Source of the DNA: an uncultured Collinsella sp. | GTDB taxonomy: Bacteria > Actinomycetota > Coriobacteriia > Coriobacteriales > Coriobacteriaceae | Direction of reading: 5' to 3' | Length of the DNA: 64,000 nt | Assembly: GCA_959018755.1 (NCBI GenBank) | Contig: CAUEMA010000011.1 | Span: forward strand, 1-64,000 | Part shown: one piece after another, positions 51,220 through 61,680 of the stretch | Layout of the letters: the number at the start of each line of letters is the position of its first letter | How positions within the stretch are numbered: position 1 is the stretch's first letter | Program-made: the position numbers and the translations under genes | Notes under the pieces: model-generated | The model's input: only the letters and a program-made list of their open reading frames with translations | Database searches by the model: none | Told to the model about the DNA's origin: nothing

Positions 51220-51765
51220 ATGCGCGTGCTCAAACGAGCCCTGGCGATCGTGTATCTTGCCTCCGCCGTCGTGGCGCTGGGTACGTTAGTCTGCCAGTTT
51301 TGGGGGCCATATACCTATCGCTTTATGCTGCTGATGCGCGATCCGCTGCCTCGCATCGTTGTTACGGCGTGCGGCGGTGTCGTGGCGCTCGGCGTGCTCG
51401 TGGGTTTCTTCCGCCTGATGTTTGCTCGTCGCGAGCCGTCCTGCGTGCATCCGGCGGGGGAGCGCAATATCGAGGTCACGCTCGCTGCCCTCTCCTCGTG
51501 TGCCCGCACCGCGGCAGAGCGCGACGACCGAGTGATGATCGAGCATGTCGAGGCGCGCGTGCAGGGCTCCGACGAATCGCACGTCCGTTTTAAGGTTGAC
51601 GCCATCGCGCTCGACGACCGGGACGTGGCCTCCCTTGCAGCCGCGATGCAGCAACGTATCGAGGAGGCCTGCGACACTATGCTCGGCACGCCGGGCACGA
51701 CTGCGCGCGTTCGTTTTTTGCCGTCCAAGACTACCGTCCAGACCGTGGAGGTTTCCGGTGAGTGA
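51220..51765 (+). CDS. amaP: AmaP-like alkaline shock membrane anchor
   Basis: 181 residues with two N-terminal membrane helices (about 5-25 and 44-66) and a soluble C-terminal part resembling the Asp23-anchoring AmaP proteins. It is the first gene of a three-gene cluster ending with Asp23, and its stop overlaps the next start by 8 nt. AmaP holds Asp23 at the membrane during envelope stress in other Gram-positives. Confidence 0.8.
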   Translation: MRVLKRALAIVYLASAVVALGTLVCQFWGPYTYRFMLLMRDPLPRIVVTACGGVVALGVLVGFFRLMFARREPSCVHPAGERNIEVTLAALSSCARTAAERDDRVMIEHVEARVQGSDESHVRFKVDAIALDDRDVASLAAAMQQRIEEACDTMLGTPGTTARVRFLPSKTTVQTVEVSGE

Positions 51766-52135
51766 TACCAATCAAGACAAGACCGCCCGCACGCCGCGCC
51801 TGACTATCGATCAGAGCGCCGCGCCGGCAGGCGAGGTCGTCGATCCCAAGGTAGAGGGTACCGAGTCACATGACGCGGTCGCCGATGATTTTGATGAGGC
51901 CATGGGTCTCATCAAGGGTACGGGGGCAGCCATCTGGAGCTATGCCGTCCGTCATCCCAACACCACGCTTGGAGCCGTCGCTGGTTTTGTGCTCGCCGTG
52001 CTGGTGCTCACGCTCGGCCTGTGGGATACGCTCGTCATCGCTTTCTTTGTGCTGATCGGCGCCGTGATTGGCCAGATCCGCGACGGCGAGAACGGGATCG
52101 TCAACTTCTTCGGCCGTCTGTTTAGCGGCCGCTAG
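51758..52135 (+). CDS. DUF2273 small membrane protein
   Basis: 125 residues with a GTG start inside the end of amaP. An acidic N-terminal half precedes a membrane region (about 68-105: TLGAVAGFVLAVLVLTLGLW, then LVIAFFVLIGAVIGQIRDG). GAVIGQIRDGE is the DUF2273 signature. It is regularly found between AmaP and Asp23; function unknown. Confidence 0.8.
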   Translation: MSDTNQDKTARTPRLTIDQSAAPAGEVVDPKVEGTESHDAVADDFDEAMGLIKGTGAAIWSYAVRHPNTTLGAVAGFVLAVLVLTLGLWDTLVIAFFVLIGAVIGQIRDGENGIVNFFGRLFSGR

Positions 52136-52179
52136 CATGTATTCGACCGCCGCGTGTGCGGTGGGCATAAGGAGGAACC

Positions 52180-52701
52180 ATGGCTTTTAACACGAAGGTC
52201 GATGTGGCCGATACCGAGCTCGAGGTAGACGAGACCGTCACCGCCGAGGCCGAGGACGTAACGCTCGAGGACGAGGCGCTCGTCGAGGCCGAACCCGCCG
52301 ACGATGCGGACGAGGATGATGGGGAAGCGGACGAGTCCGAGGACTCGCTGACCTATTCCAACGGTGTGATCGAGAAGATCGTCGCCATGGCCACCCGCGA
52401 GGTACCGCACGTCCTGGGCATGAAGGGCAACCTCATGCACTTTGTGCAGGAGCAGTTTGGTGCCGAGAATCTGACCAAGGGCGTGACAGTCGAGGTCACC
52501 GATGACAACCGCGTGGTCGTTAACATTTCCGTCATTATCGAGTACGGCGCCTATGCGCCCGCGATTTTCGACGACGTCAAGGCGCGCGTGACCGAGCGTC
52601 TGGCTGCGATGACCGGCCTTGAGGTGGCAGGCGTCAACCTACGCATCGAGGATGTCATCATCCCCGAGGAGTGCGAGCACCGCACCAACCAGCACGAGTA
52701 A
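52180..52701 (+). CDS. Asp23/Gls24 family envelope stress protein
   Basis: 173 residues. An acidic N-terminal tail (1-60, rich in Glu, Asp and Ala) precedes the Asp23 domain (YSNGVIEKIVAMATREVPHV, then VNISVIIEYGAYAP and VNLRIEDVIIPE). AGGAGG lies 5-6 nt before the ATG. Together with AmaP and the DUF2273 protein it forms a membrane-bound envelope-stress complex. The long acidic tail is unusual. Confidence 0.9.
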   Translation: MAFNTKVDVADTELEVDETVTAEAEDVTLEDEALVEAEPADDADEDDGEADESEDSLTYSNGVIEKIVAMATREVPHVLGMKGNLMHFVQEQFGAENLTKGVTVEVTDDNRVVVNISVIIEYGAYAPAIFDDVKARVTERLAAMTGLEVAGVNLRIEDVIIPEECEHRTNQHE

Positions 52702-52733
52702 CCTACCAAAAAGGGATGTTTATTTTAGCAGGT
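52701..52733 (+). repeat. GGGACAG-type hairpin, copy 4 (degenerate)
   Basis: ACCTACCAAAA and TTTTAGCAGGT pair with mismatches around AGGGATGTTTA; the ACAGG of the other copies is lost. It overlaps the last base of the Asp23 stop codon and is followed by TTTTATC. Confidence 0.6.
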
Positions 52734-52753
52734 TTTATCTGCGAAAACGTCAA

Positions 52754-52796
52754 ACGGCCGGCCGCACGGATGTATGTGCGGCCGGCCGTTATTTGT
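52754..52796 (+). terminator. Terminator after the Asp23 cluster
   Basis: ACGGCCGGCCGCAC (52754-52767) pairs perfectly with GTGCGGCCGGCCGT (52776-52789), then TATTTG. Strong stem. Confidence 0.85.
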
Positions 52797-52906
52797 ATGT
52801 CCCCGATGTAGGCATACCGCTCGTCTAACTAGGGGTTGCAATCGTCGTGTTCCGCGTTACCCTAATGGGCGCATTGTTTCCAAATTGTTAACGAGGGGTT
52901 GCCGTA

Positions 52907-53929
52907 ATGGCTGACGAGCACGAAACAGAAAGCCAGGCATGGGCGATTGAGGCTGCCGCGGCAGAGGCGGCATCGCGAGCTGCCGAGGAGGTACATCGTC
53001 CTCCCGTGGTGCCGATGGAGCGCGTGGTTGATCGCACCGATATCGAGCGCGGCGAGCGTGCCGGCCAAAAGCGTAGCCAGGAGCCAGGCTTCCCGCGCTT
53101 TTTCGCCGAGCTCAATCTGGGCCTGATTCTTACGGCCTTTGCCATCGTTGCGTTTAAAACCCCTAATCACTTTGCTTTTGGCGGCACCTCGGGCGTGTCG
53201 GTTATTCTGTCCACGCTGTTCCCGACCCTGCCCGTCGGCGTCTTTATGTGGATTATCAACGCGGTTCTCGTCGTTTTGGGCTTTATCTTTTTGGAGCGCA
53301 AGGCAATCCTGTGGAGCGTCTTCGCCTCGTTTGCGCTGTCCGCCTATGTTTCGCTTTTCGAGCTCTTTATCCCGACCAGTGTCTCGATGACGGGCGATAT
53401 GTGGCTCGACCTGTGTTTTGCCGTGATTCTGCCGGCGCTCGGCAGCGCCATCGTCTTTGATATCGGCGCCTCGACGGGTGGCACGGACATTCTTGCCATG
53501 ATCCTCAAGCGCCGCACGACGCTCGAGATTGGCCGCGCCCTGCTACTGGTCGATATCGGCATCGTGGCCATCGCGGCCTTCTTGTACGGCCCGCGTGTCG
53601 GTCTGTATTGCGTGCTCGGCCTGTTTGCCAAGACGCTTGTGGTCGACAAAGCCATCGAGAGCATTCACCTTCGTAAGGTCTGCACGATCATTTGTTCCGA
53701 GCCCCTTAAGGTCGAGGAGTTTATCGTCAAGCATCTCAACCGTACGGCGACCATCAGTCGCGGCTACGGTGCCTTCTCGGGCAAGTGCGTGACGGTGATC
53801 ATGAGCGTGCTGAGCCGTCGCGAGGCCGTGCAACTGCGCCGCTATGCGCGCGAGGTCGATCCGGGTGCCTTTATCACGATTGTCGACAGTTCCGAGATCG
53901 TCGGCAAGGGTTTCCGCGGCACGAACTAG
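52907..53929 (+). CDS. YitT family membrane protein with DUF2179 domain
   Basis: 340 residues. A charged cytosolic extension (1-65) precedes five or six membrane segments with FAFGGTSGVSVIL (about 84) and FDIGASTGGTDILAMIL (about 184), the YitT family glycine motifs. The C-terminal DUF2179 domain starts near residue 262 and contains ISRGYGAFSGKCVTVIMSVLS. GAGG lies about 7 nt before the ATG. Function unknown; the N-terminal extension is longer than in most relatives. Confidence 0.88.
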   Translation: MADEHETESQAWAIEAAAAEAASRAAEEVHRPPVVPMERVVDRTDIERGERAGQKRSQEPGFPRFFAELNLGLILTAFAIVAFKTPNHFAFGGTSGVSVILSTLFPTLPVGVFMWIINAVLVVLGFIFLERKAILWSVFASFALSAYVSLFELFIPTSVSMTGDMWLDLCFAVILPALGSAIVFDIGASTGGTDILAMILKRRTTLEIGRALLLVDIGIVAIAAFLYGPRVGLYCVLGLFAKTLVVDKAIESIHLRKVCTIICSEPLKVEEFIVKHLNRTATISRGYGAFSGKCVTVIMSVLSRREAVQLRRYAREVDPGAFITIVDSSEIVGKGFRGTN

Positions 53930-54079
53930 CGCGAACGCATTCATCAAACAATCGAAAAGCGCCTCGCGCGTTGCAAATACGTCATCTAAGAGTATTTGTC
54001 CTCACATTGGGCGATAATGATGCCAAAGACATCGTTTGCGATCCAGGTGATTCGCTCAAGATACGAAGGGATGATTTCG

Positions 54080-55384
54080 ATGTTCTGTTCGCAGTGTGGC
54101 GCTCCTATGGGCGATAACGACAAGTTCTGCGGTGTGTGCGGTGCCCCCAATGTTGGTGCTGCAGCTTCCACCCCTCAGGGTCAGCCTCAGCCTCAGCAGT
54201 TTGTTCCTCAACCTGTCGCGAACGCGTCCAAGGGCTGTGTGGCTCAGGCGTTTGAGGATATGACCAAGACTCCGGGCGTGCTGCAGCGCGTGTGCCAGAT
54301 CGCTTTTTTGCCGGCGCTTATCTGTGTCGTGTCGGTGCTCGTGCTGTTCATCCCCGTTATCGGCGGTATTGCAGCTGCCATCGGCTTTTTGGCTGCCTAC
54401 GTGGCGAGCGTGTGCGGTTCGGGCTTTGGCATAGAGTGGGGTCGCGATCTGTCGCTTAAGATCGATGACGGCATGGAGCGTCCGTTGATGCGTTCCACGT
54501 CGTTTGGCCTCGGAGTCTTTTCGAGCGTTATCTCGGTCGTGCTCGAGGTTATCGCTGCCATTCCCGTGATCGGTGTAGTGCTTTCGCTGGTGGAGGGCGT
54601 GGTAATTGGCGCGGCGGGCTCGTATTCGTATTACGGCTCTTATGCGCTCGAGGCTGCGCTGCTTGGCTCGCTTGGCTTGCTCGTTCTGGCTATGATTGCC
54701 ACGGCGGTCCTGGGGGTCTTCTTTAAGATGTTCGCCGACATTGCCGTGATGCACTTTGCGGTGACCGGTCGCGTCGAGAGCGCGTTTTCGCTCGATAAGG
54801 TTTGGGCGGCCTTTAAGAACAACAAGACCAAGCTGTTCTGCGCTTCGTTCCTCCCCGAGTTTTTGACGGGCTTGGTCGCCAACGTTGTCACATGGATCTT
54901 GACGGTTGTCTTTGGCGCCATTGCCTCTGTCGGTATGTATAGCTACTACTATCGTCCTACGGGTATTGAGGCGATTGTTACCGGCGGTGGCATCACGCTT
55001 GTACTGTTCCTGGTGCTGATCGCGTTCGTCACCGTATTTCTTACGGTCTTTGGCAAGATGCTCAAGCACCGTGCCGTTGGCTATTGGGTTGCACGTTATG
55101 CAAGCGAGTGGGCCGACGAGGACAAGGACGACGTCCTGACTTTTGTATTGCCCTTCGAGAAGAAGTCCGCTCCCTCGGGTTACAGCGCTCCGGATGTCGC
55201 GCCTGAGCCCGAGCCCAAGCCTGAGTCGGCACCTGCACCCGAGACCGCGTCTGCGCCCGAGCCCGAGCCCGAGCCTGAGCCGGCGCCTGTGCCTGAGCCG
55301 GAGCCGACACCTGCACCTGAGCCGGCGCCCGAGCCCGAGCCTGAGCCTGAGCCAAGTTCCGACGAGGACCCTCAGGACGAGTAG
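54080..55384 (+). CDS. Zinc-ribbon membrane protein (DUF4013-like) with Pro-Glu tail
   Basis: 434 residues. [21 protein letters not shown] (in part) is a zinc ribbon with two CxxC pairs. A Gln/Pro linker leads to a membrane domain (about 75-355) with six or more helices. It includes [20 protein letters not shown], a pattern I associate with DUF4013. Residues about 373-425 are repeated Pro-Glu and Pro-Ala dipeptides, probably an extended rod. The ATG at 54080 is 9 nt after AAGGG. Role unknown. Confidence 0.75.
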   Translation: MFCSQCGAPMGDNDKFCGVCGAPNVGAAASTPQGQPQPQQFVPQPVANASKGCVAQAFEDMTKTPGVLQRVCQIAFLPALICVVSVLVLFIPVIGGIAAAIGFLAAYVASVCGSGFGIEWGRDLSLKIDDGMERPLMRSTSFGLGVFSSVISVVLEVIAAIPVIGVVLSLVEGVVIGAAGSYSYYGSYALEAALLGSLGLLVLAMIATAVLGVFFKMFADIAVMHFAVTGRVESAFSLDKVWAAFKNNKTKLFCASFLPEFLTGLVANVVTWILTVVFGAIASVGMYSYYYRPTGIEAIVTGGGITLVLFLVLIAFVTVFLTVFGKMLKHRAVGYWVARYASEWADEDKDDVLTFVLPFEKKSAPSGYSAPDVAPEPEPKPESAPAPETASAPEPEPEPEPAPVPEPEPTPAPEPAPEPEPEPEPSSDEDPQDE

Positions 55385-55435
55385 CCATGCCGCCTGCCAT
55401 TTGGGGGACGGGGTAGAAATAGCGCTTGACAAATG

Positions 55436-55478
55436 AGCGGGGGCGGACGTTTCGACATGTCCGCCCCCGCTTTGCTTT
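55436..55478. terminator. Bidirectional-type terminator hairpin
   Basis: GCGGGGGCGGAC (55437-55448) pairs perfectly with GTCCGCCCCCGC (55459-55470), then TTTGCTTT on the plus strand. It lies between the zinc-ribbon gene and the convergent M20 gene. Confidence 0.85.
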
Positions 55479-55507
55479 AGCCAGGTTGTTATGGATGGGT
55501 GTGACGA

Positions 55508-56971
55508 CTACTCGTCGTGCTTATCCTCGTGACGAGCGGCGGCGCGGGCTTCGTGGATGCCCTTGATTGCGGCATGGCGAGCCGTGCGGGCATCATGGAT
55601 GGCGTCGCGAGCCTCGGCGGTCGTCGCCTTGGCAGAGCGTAACTTGGCGGCCAGATCGGGGTTGGTTTCGGCGACCACGGTGATCGCGGGACCGTCGAGC
55701 TCCTCTTGCGTGGGCTCGGCCAAAAAGTCGATAGCATACTGGGCTGCCACCATGGAGCCCTTGGCCAGCACGCTCTCGTCGATCTTGTAAAAGCAGGAAT
55801 GTTGGGCGTACGTGGCGCCAATCTTGGGGTTGCGCGTACCTACAAAGGCGAGCACGCCCGGTACGCGGCGCAGGTACTCCGAAAAATCCTCGCCCGAAAG
55901 CGTGCCGCGATAATGGCCTTGGCCGGCGGGACCCAGACACTTAATTACAGCCTGACGGCAGCGCTCGCTCGAGCCCGCGTCGTTTTCGACCTTGTAGTTG
56001 GCGATGGTGTAGTCGGTGAGCTCTGCCTCGGCGCCCAAGGCGGCCGCGGTATGCTCCACGATGCGGCGCATAAGTTCCGGCATTTCCTCGTGGGTTGAAT
56101 CTCCGTAGGTGCGCACCGTGCCGGCGAGGTAGGCCGTGCCGGCGATAACGTTGCGCGCGGTGCCGCCATGCAGCTCGCCGACGGTGATGACGGCCGGCTC
56201 GTAGGGGCTTATCTCGCGCGAGACGATGGTCTGCAGGGCGTTGACAATCTCGGCGGCAACCATAACGGCGTCGTGGCCGCGCTGGGGCATGGCGCCGTGG
56301 CACGAGGTACCGCGGACATCGATGCGGAACCAGTCGGTATTGGCCATGCGCGGGCCGGGCTCGCAGCTTACGGTGCCGGCGTCGACCTCGCTCCAGATGT
56401 GCGCGGCGTAGGCACCATCGACGCCGTCGAGCACGCCCGTGCCGATCATGAGTTTGGCGCCTTGGCCGTTTTCCTCACTGGGCTGGAAGACGATGCGGAC
56501 CTCGCCGTGGATGTCGTCTGTCATATGGCGCAGAATCTGCAGCGTGCCGAGCATCATGGCGATGTGGCAGTCGTGGCCGCAGGCGTGCATGCAGCCCTCG
56601 TTGACGCTGGAGAAATCCTCGCCGGTCTGCTCGGTGACGGGCAGGGCGTCGATATCCGCACGCAGCAGGATGCGGCGGCGCGGCGTGCCGTCCTCGCGAT
56701 AGGCGTCGGGCGCGGTGCCGCGAAGGGTCGCCACCAGGCCCGTCTTAAGGGGACGCTCGTAGGGGATATTCATGGCGTCGAGCTGGTTGGCGATGTCAGA
56801 AGTCGTGCGCTCTTCGGCGAGGCTCAGCTCCGGGTGCTTATGGAAGTGCCGACGCTGCTTAATGATGTAGGGTTCAAACTCGGCGGCGATATCTTGGATG
56901 GCTGCGGTGACGTCGTCAGCCGCGCGAGCCTCGGTCGCCGCCATAATCTGCTGTGCCTTGGTCTTCGTCAT
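55508..56971 (-). CDS. M20 family amidohydrolase
   Basis: 487 residues. HFHKHPELSLAEERT (about 41), the metal ligands HACGHDCHIAM (about 128), FQPSEENGQGAKLMIG (about 161) and the dimerisation-domain GTSCHGAMPQRGHDAV (about 211) identify an aminoacylase/IAA-amidohydrolase-type M20D peptidase that splits N-acyl amino acids or similar amides. AAGGAG lies 9-10 nt before the ATG. A helical Ala/Arg/His-rich C-terminal tail of about 60 residues is extra. Confidence 0.9.
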   Translation of the reverse strand: MTKTKAQQIMAATEARAADDVTAAIQDIAAEFEPYIIKQRRHFHKHPELSLAEERTTSDIANQLDAMNIPYERPLKTGLVATLRGTAPDAYREDGTPRRRILLRADIDALPVTEQTGEDFSSVNEGCMHACGHDCHIAMMLGTLQILRHMTDDIHGEVRIVFQPSEENGQGAKLMIGTGVLDGVDGAYAAHIWSEVDAGTVSCEPGPRMANTDWFRIDVRGTSCHGAMPQRGHDAVMVAAEIVNALQTIVSREISPYEPAVITVGELHGGTARNVIAGTAYLAGTVRTYGDSTHEEMPELMRRIVEHTAAALGAEAELTDYTIANYKVENDAGSSERCRQAVIKCLGPAGQGHYRGTLSGEDFSEYLRRVPGVLAFVGTRNPKIGATYAQHSCFYKIDESVLAKGSMVAAQYAIDFLAEPTQEELDGPAITVVAETNPDLAAKLRSAKATTAEARDAIHDARTARHAAIKGIHEARAAARHEDKHDE

Positions 56972-57133
56972 GGTCGATTTGCTCCTTGCTGGGTTGATCG
57001 CAAAATCGTACAGGCTCTCTCCAGTATGCCACCTGCCGCTAGGGCTGGTAAAGTTGCCGTTTGCCGCTTGGGGTTTTGTTGCAAGGGCGGGGGAGTACAC
57101 TCGGGGGTGTTGAATTTCCTGCCAGAGATGGGG

Positions 57134-58777
57134 ATGCCCATGCAACATATCGATCGGATTATCCGCTCCAAGAACGTCTTTACCGCGCAAGACGGCATCG
57201 ATACCGCCCGCGAGCTGGCGATTGCCATCGCAGGCGACCGTATCGTCGCAGTCGGTGCGCCCGATGACGTGATCGCCGCCGCGCCTGCCGCCACGCCGGT
57301 TCTCGACTACGGCGAGCAGTTTGTCTGCCCCGGTTTCCATGACGCTCATCTGCACTTCTTCCATACCTCGGTCGGTTCCTCGCCGTACATGCTCATGGAT
57401 ATGGGCACGTCCGAGGCGGCACTGGTGCAGCACGCGCTCGAGTTTTCCCAGGACCTGCCCGACGACGCCTGGGTTGTGACGCAGGGCTGGCGCGACTACC
57501 GTTGGGACCCGCCCGAGCATCCTACCAAGGCGTCGCTCGATGCAGCATTCCCCGATCGTCCCTGCGTTATGTATTCGGGCGACGGGCACACGCTTTGGCT
57601 CAACAGCCGCGCACTCGAGGCGCTCGGCGTCACGCGCGACAGCGAGCCGCCAGCGGGCGGCAGTTACGACAAGGACGCAAGCGGCGAGCTCACGGGCATT
57701 GCGCACGAAGCGGCTGCCATGCAGCTGCTGCCGCGCTGCCTTGAGTGGCTGGACGAAGGTCGCATCGCAAGCGCTTACGCCGATCAAATGAGGCGCATGG
57801 CCGAGCAGGGTATTACTTCGATCTGCGATATGTCGCTCATGCCCATGCCGGGCTGCGATTTTATCCGCGACGATGTCTACGACAAATTGCAGACGGCCGG
57901 TAGGCTGGGCATTCGTGCCCATCTGTTTCCCACGCTGCTGGATGACCAGTCGCGTCTGGAAGAGCTGCAGGTACGTTACGCGAACAACGCGCTGCTTTCG
58001 GCGCCGGGTTTTAAGCAGTTCTTCGACGGCGTGTCGAGTGAACACACGGCATATCTCACTGAGCCCTATACCAATCCGCGCTTCCCGGGCGACCAGGGCC
58101 GTCTGACGGTCCCGGCTGAGCGCATGCGCAAACTGGTTCTGGCGGCCGCGGAGCGCGGTCACACCGTGCGCATCCACGTCATTGGTGACGGTGCGATTCA
58201 TGCCGCGCTGGATATCTTCGAGGAGGCGGCCGATCTGTACGGCCTGCCCCAGCACGGCCATAACACGCTCGAGCACCTGGAGAACCTTCTGCGCGAGGAC
58301 ATCGACCGCCTGCGCAAGCTCAACGTGGTTGCTTCGAGCCAGCCCTGCCATATCACGCTCGACCCGGGTGGTCCGGAGCGCGATCTGGGCTTGGAGCGCA
58401 GCCGCATCATGTGGCCGTTTGCGACCTATAAGCAGCGCGGCATCCGCCAAGCCTTCGGCACCGATAGCCCCATCACAGCCGTTACCAGCATGAACGTGCT
58501 CTACACGGCTATCACGCGCCAAGACCCCAAAAGCCACTGGCCCGAGGGCGGCTGGTTGCCGAGCGAGCGCATCGATGCGGCAACAGCCTTGCGCAACTAC
58601 ACCCTGGGCAGCGCCTATGCAGCGGGCGACGAGCAAAACCTCGGCAGCTTGGAGCCCGGCAAGTATGCCGACCTGGTAGTCCTGGACCAAAACCCGCTCA
58701 CCATCGACCCCCAAGAACTTCAAGCCACCAAAGTCCAAGCCACCTACCTGGCAGGCAACTTGATTTACGAGCGCTAA
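57134..58777 (+). CDS. YtcJ-like amidohydrolase
   Basis: 547 residues. This metal-dependent amidohydrolase has HDAHLHFFH (about 68), HVIGDGAIHAALD (about 348), FGTDSPI (about 441) and the C-terminal GSLEPGKYADLVVLDQNP of the urease superfamily. It matches the YtcJ/AepA group, often called exoenzyme regulatory proteins, of unknown substrate. The start is uncertain among ATGs at 57128, 57134 and 57140; no strong ribosome site is seen. It stands divergent to the M20 gene. Confidence 0.87.
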   Translation: MPMQHIDRIIRSKNVFTAQDGIDTARELAIAIAGDRIVAVGAPDDVIAAAPAATPVLDYGEQFVCPGFHDAHLHFFHTSVGSSPYMLMDMGTSEAALVQHALEFSQDLPDDAWVVTQGWRDYRWDPPEHPTKASLDAAFPDRPCVMYSGDGHTLWLNSRALEALGVTRDSEPPAGGSYDKDASGELTGIAHEAAAMQLLPRCLEWLDEGRIASAYADQMRRMAEQGITSICDMSLMPMPGCDFIRDDVYDKLQTAGRLGIRAHLFPTLLDDQSRLEELQVRYANNALLSAPGFKQFFDGVSSEHTAYLTEPYTNPRFPGDQGRLTVPAERMRKLVLAAAERGHTVRIHVIGDGAIHAALDIFEEAADLYGLPQHGHNTLEHLENLLREDIDRLRKLNVVASSQPCHITLDPGGPERDLGLERSRIMWPFATYKQRGIRQAFGTDSPITAVTSMNVLYTAITRQDPKSHWPEGGWLPSERIDAATALRNYTLGSAYAAGDEQNLGSLEPGKYADLVVLDQNPLTIDPQELQATKVQATYLAGNLIYER

Positions 58778-58795
58778 CCCCACATCCCACCCCTC

Positions 58796-58862
58796 AGTTG
58801 CGGTGAAATAGTCCCTAAAATCGGCCTTCAAGCCCAAAAACAGGAACTATTCCACCGCAACT
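58796..58862. repeat. Palindromic repeat, TTGCGGTG family, copy 4
   Basis: Arms 58796-58815 and 58843-58862 (18 of 20 positions pair) flank a 27-nt spacer. It begins 19 nt after the YtcJ-like gene. Confidence 0.83.
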
Positions 58863-58968
58863 TAAAAGAGCGCGTCCCAACAACGTGCCCCCTATCTTGT
58901 GCATTCCATCCGCATCGCCATTTTGCTGCACTGACTTTTCTGAATGCCGGGCCCTAGTTAGTCAACCT

Positions 58969-59103
58969 GGCTCCCAGGGCGGACCGGAGGGCATGAAGTT
59001 TGTCGCGAGTTCCGCACGCAAAGGAAAGCACTTAACGTGCTTTCCGTCTTGCGCAGGACTGTAGAGCAGCAAACTTCATGCCCTCCGGTCCGCCCTGGGA
59101 GCC
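58969..59103 (-). repeat. Giant hairpin B, between the YtcJ-like gene and groES
   Basis: A perfect 34-bp outer stem (58969-59002 with 59070-59103) encloses a 9-bp inner stem GGAAAGCAC/GTGCTTTCC (59023-59045). Read on the minus strand the 5' side has GTCCTG then CGCAA, and the 3' side has TTGCG then TGCGGAA. So the GTCCT and TGCGGAA blocks of hairpins A and C recur, with the short helix GGAC/GTCC replaced by CGCAA/TTGCG. The orientation is opposite to both neighbouring genes. Confidence 0.78.
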
Positions 59104-59229
59104 ACCTCTAAGTTATCCCCCGGCATTCAGAAAATCTAAGTGCCAAAAAATAAGATTTTTTGACTCCGTGTTGTATAACCCGCCATTCGTGGGTACCATT
59201 CAACGCGTACGCAAACAAAAAGGGTTAAC

Positions 59230-59263
59230 CCGCGCGGCATGACCGCGCGGCCCAAAAAGGAGG
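59230..59263 (+). promoter_or_regulatory. Leader hairpin and ribosome site of groES
   Basis: CCGCGCGG (59230-59237) pairs with CCGCGCGG (59243-59250) around CATGA, directly before AAAAAGGAGG (59254-59263). The start codon follows after 8 nt. No CIRCE (TTAGCACTC-N9-GAGTGCTAA) or HAIR site is seen upstream, so heat control here is by another route, perhaps this leader. Confidence 0.5.
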
Positions 59264-59271
59264 AAACAAGC

Positions 59272-59565
59272 ATGTCGTCTTTGAAGCCGCTTGCAGATCG
59301 CGTCCTGGTCAAGCCCGACGAGGCCGAGCAGAAGACCGCTTCTGGCCTGTACATCGCCAGCAACGCTCAGGAGAAGCCGCAGCGCGGCACCATCGTTGCC
59401 GTTGGCGCCGGTAAGGTCAACGACAAGGGCGAGCGCATCCCCATGGACGTTCAGGTCGGCGACGTTGTCATCTACGGTAAGTTTGGTGGCAACGAGGTCA
59501 AGGTCGACGGCGAGAAGTATCTGCTGATGCGCGCCGACGACATCTACGCCGTCGTCGAGGCCTAG
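59272..59565 (+). CDS. groES: Co-chaperonin GroES
   Basis: 97 residues. LKPLADRVLVKPDEAEQKT, the mobile loop TASGLYIASNAQEKPQRG and VGAGKVNDKGERIPM are typical of GroES, the heptameric lid of GroEL. AAGGAGG lies 8 nt before the ATG. groEL follows after 96 nt in the same direction. Confidence 0.96.
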   Translation: MSSLKPLADRVLVKPDEAEQKTASGLYIASNAQEKPQRGTIVAVGAGKVNDKGERIPMDVQVGDVVIYGKFGGNEVKVDGEKYLLMRADDIYAVVEA

Positions 59566-59583
59566 CCTCGTCAGAATCTCTGA

Positions 59584-61299
<1,716 letters not shown>

Positions 61300-61330
61300 G
61301 GCCGACAAGGTCTAGAACTCCCACCGGGAA

Positions 61331-61465
61331 TCCGGGGGCGTGACGGGGGTTTCTCTCCGGAACGTCCTCGGACATGCAAAGAGGCTCCGCATCGCGCTTC
61401 GCGCTGCGGAGCCTCTTTGCGTCCTGCGGAATGTTCCGGAGAGAAACCCCCGTCACGCCCCCGGA
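61331..61465 (+). repeat. Giant hairpin C, downstream of groEL
   Basis: A perfect 33-bp outer stem (61331-61363 with 61433-61465) encloses GTCCTCGGACATG (61364-61376), a perfect 14-bp inner stem CAAAGAGGCTCCGC (61377-61390 with 61406-61419) with a GCGCTTCGCGC tip, and CGTCCTGCGGAAT (61420-61432). It has the same orientation relative to groEL as hairpin A has to pfkA, 31 nt after the stop. The internal blocks match hairpin A almost exactly while the outer stem is unrelated. Confidence 0.82.
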
Positions 61466-61680
61466 TCCCCTGTGTTTACGGCCTTGAGGTCGGCGTGGAC
61501 GGAGATCGTGGCTGATGGGGATACATGTCCCGGTCGCTGTTTCGCGGCTTTGCCGCGAAAGGCGCGCTACTTTGGGATGGGTGGGGAACGTGGTTGTTGC
61601 GGCAACTGATCCCCACCATAAATTACCCTCGGCATACTTGCGCGAAAACCTGCCCGTGCTACACTTGCAATTGCTGTTTC

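Noticed and set aside
55195..55365. Non-coding tandem repeat
   Set aside because: It lies in frame inside the zinc-ribbon membrane protein and encodes the Pro-Glu tail.
59160..59179. TTGACT and TATAAC as a groES promoter
   Set aside because: The boxes are only 8 nt apart, too close for a sigma-70-type promoter.
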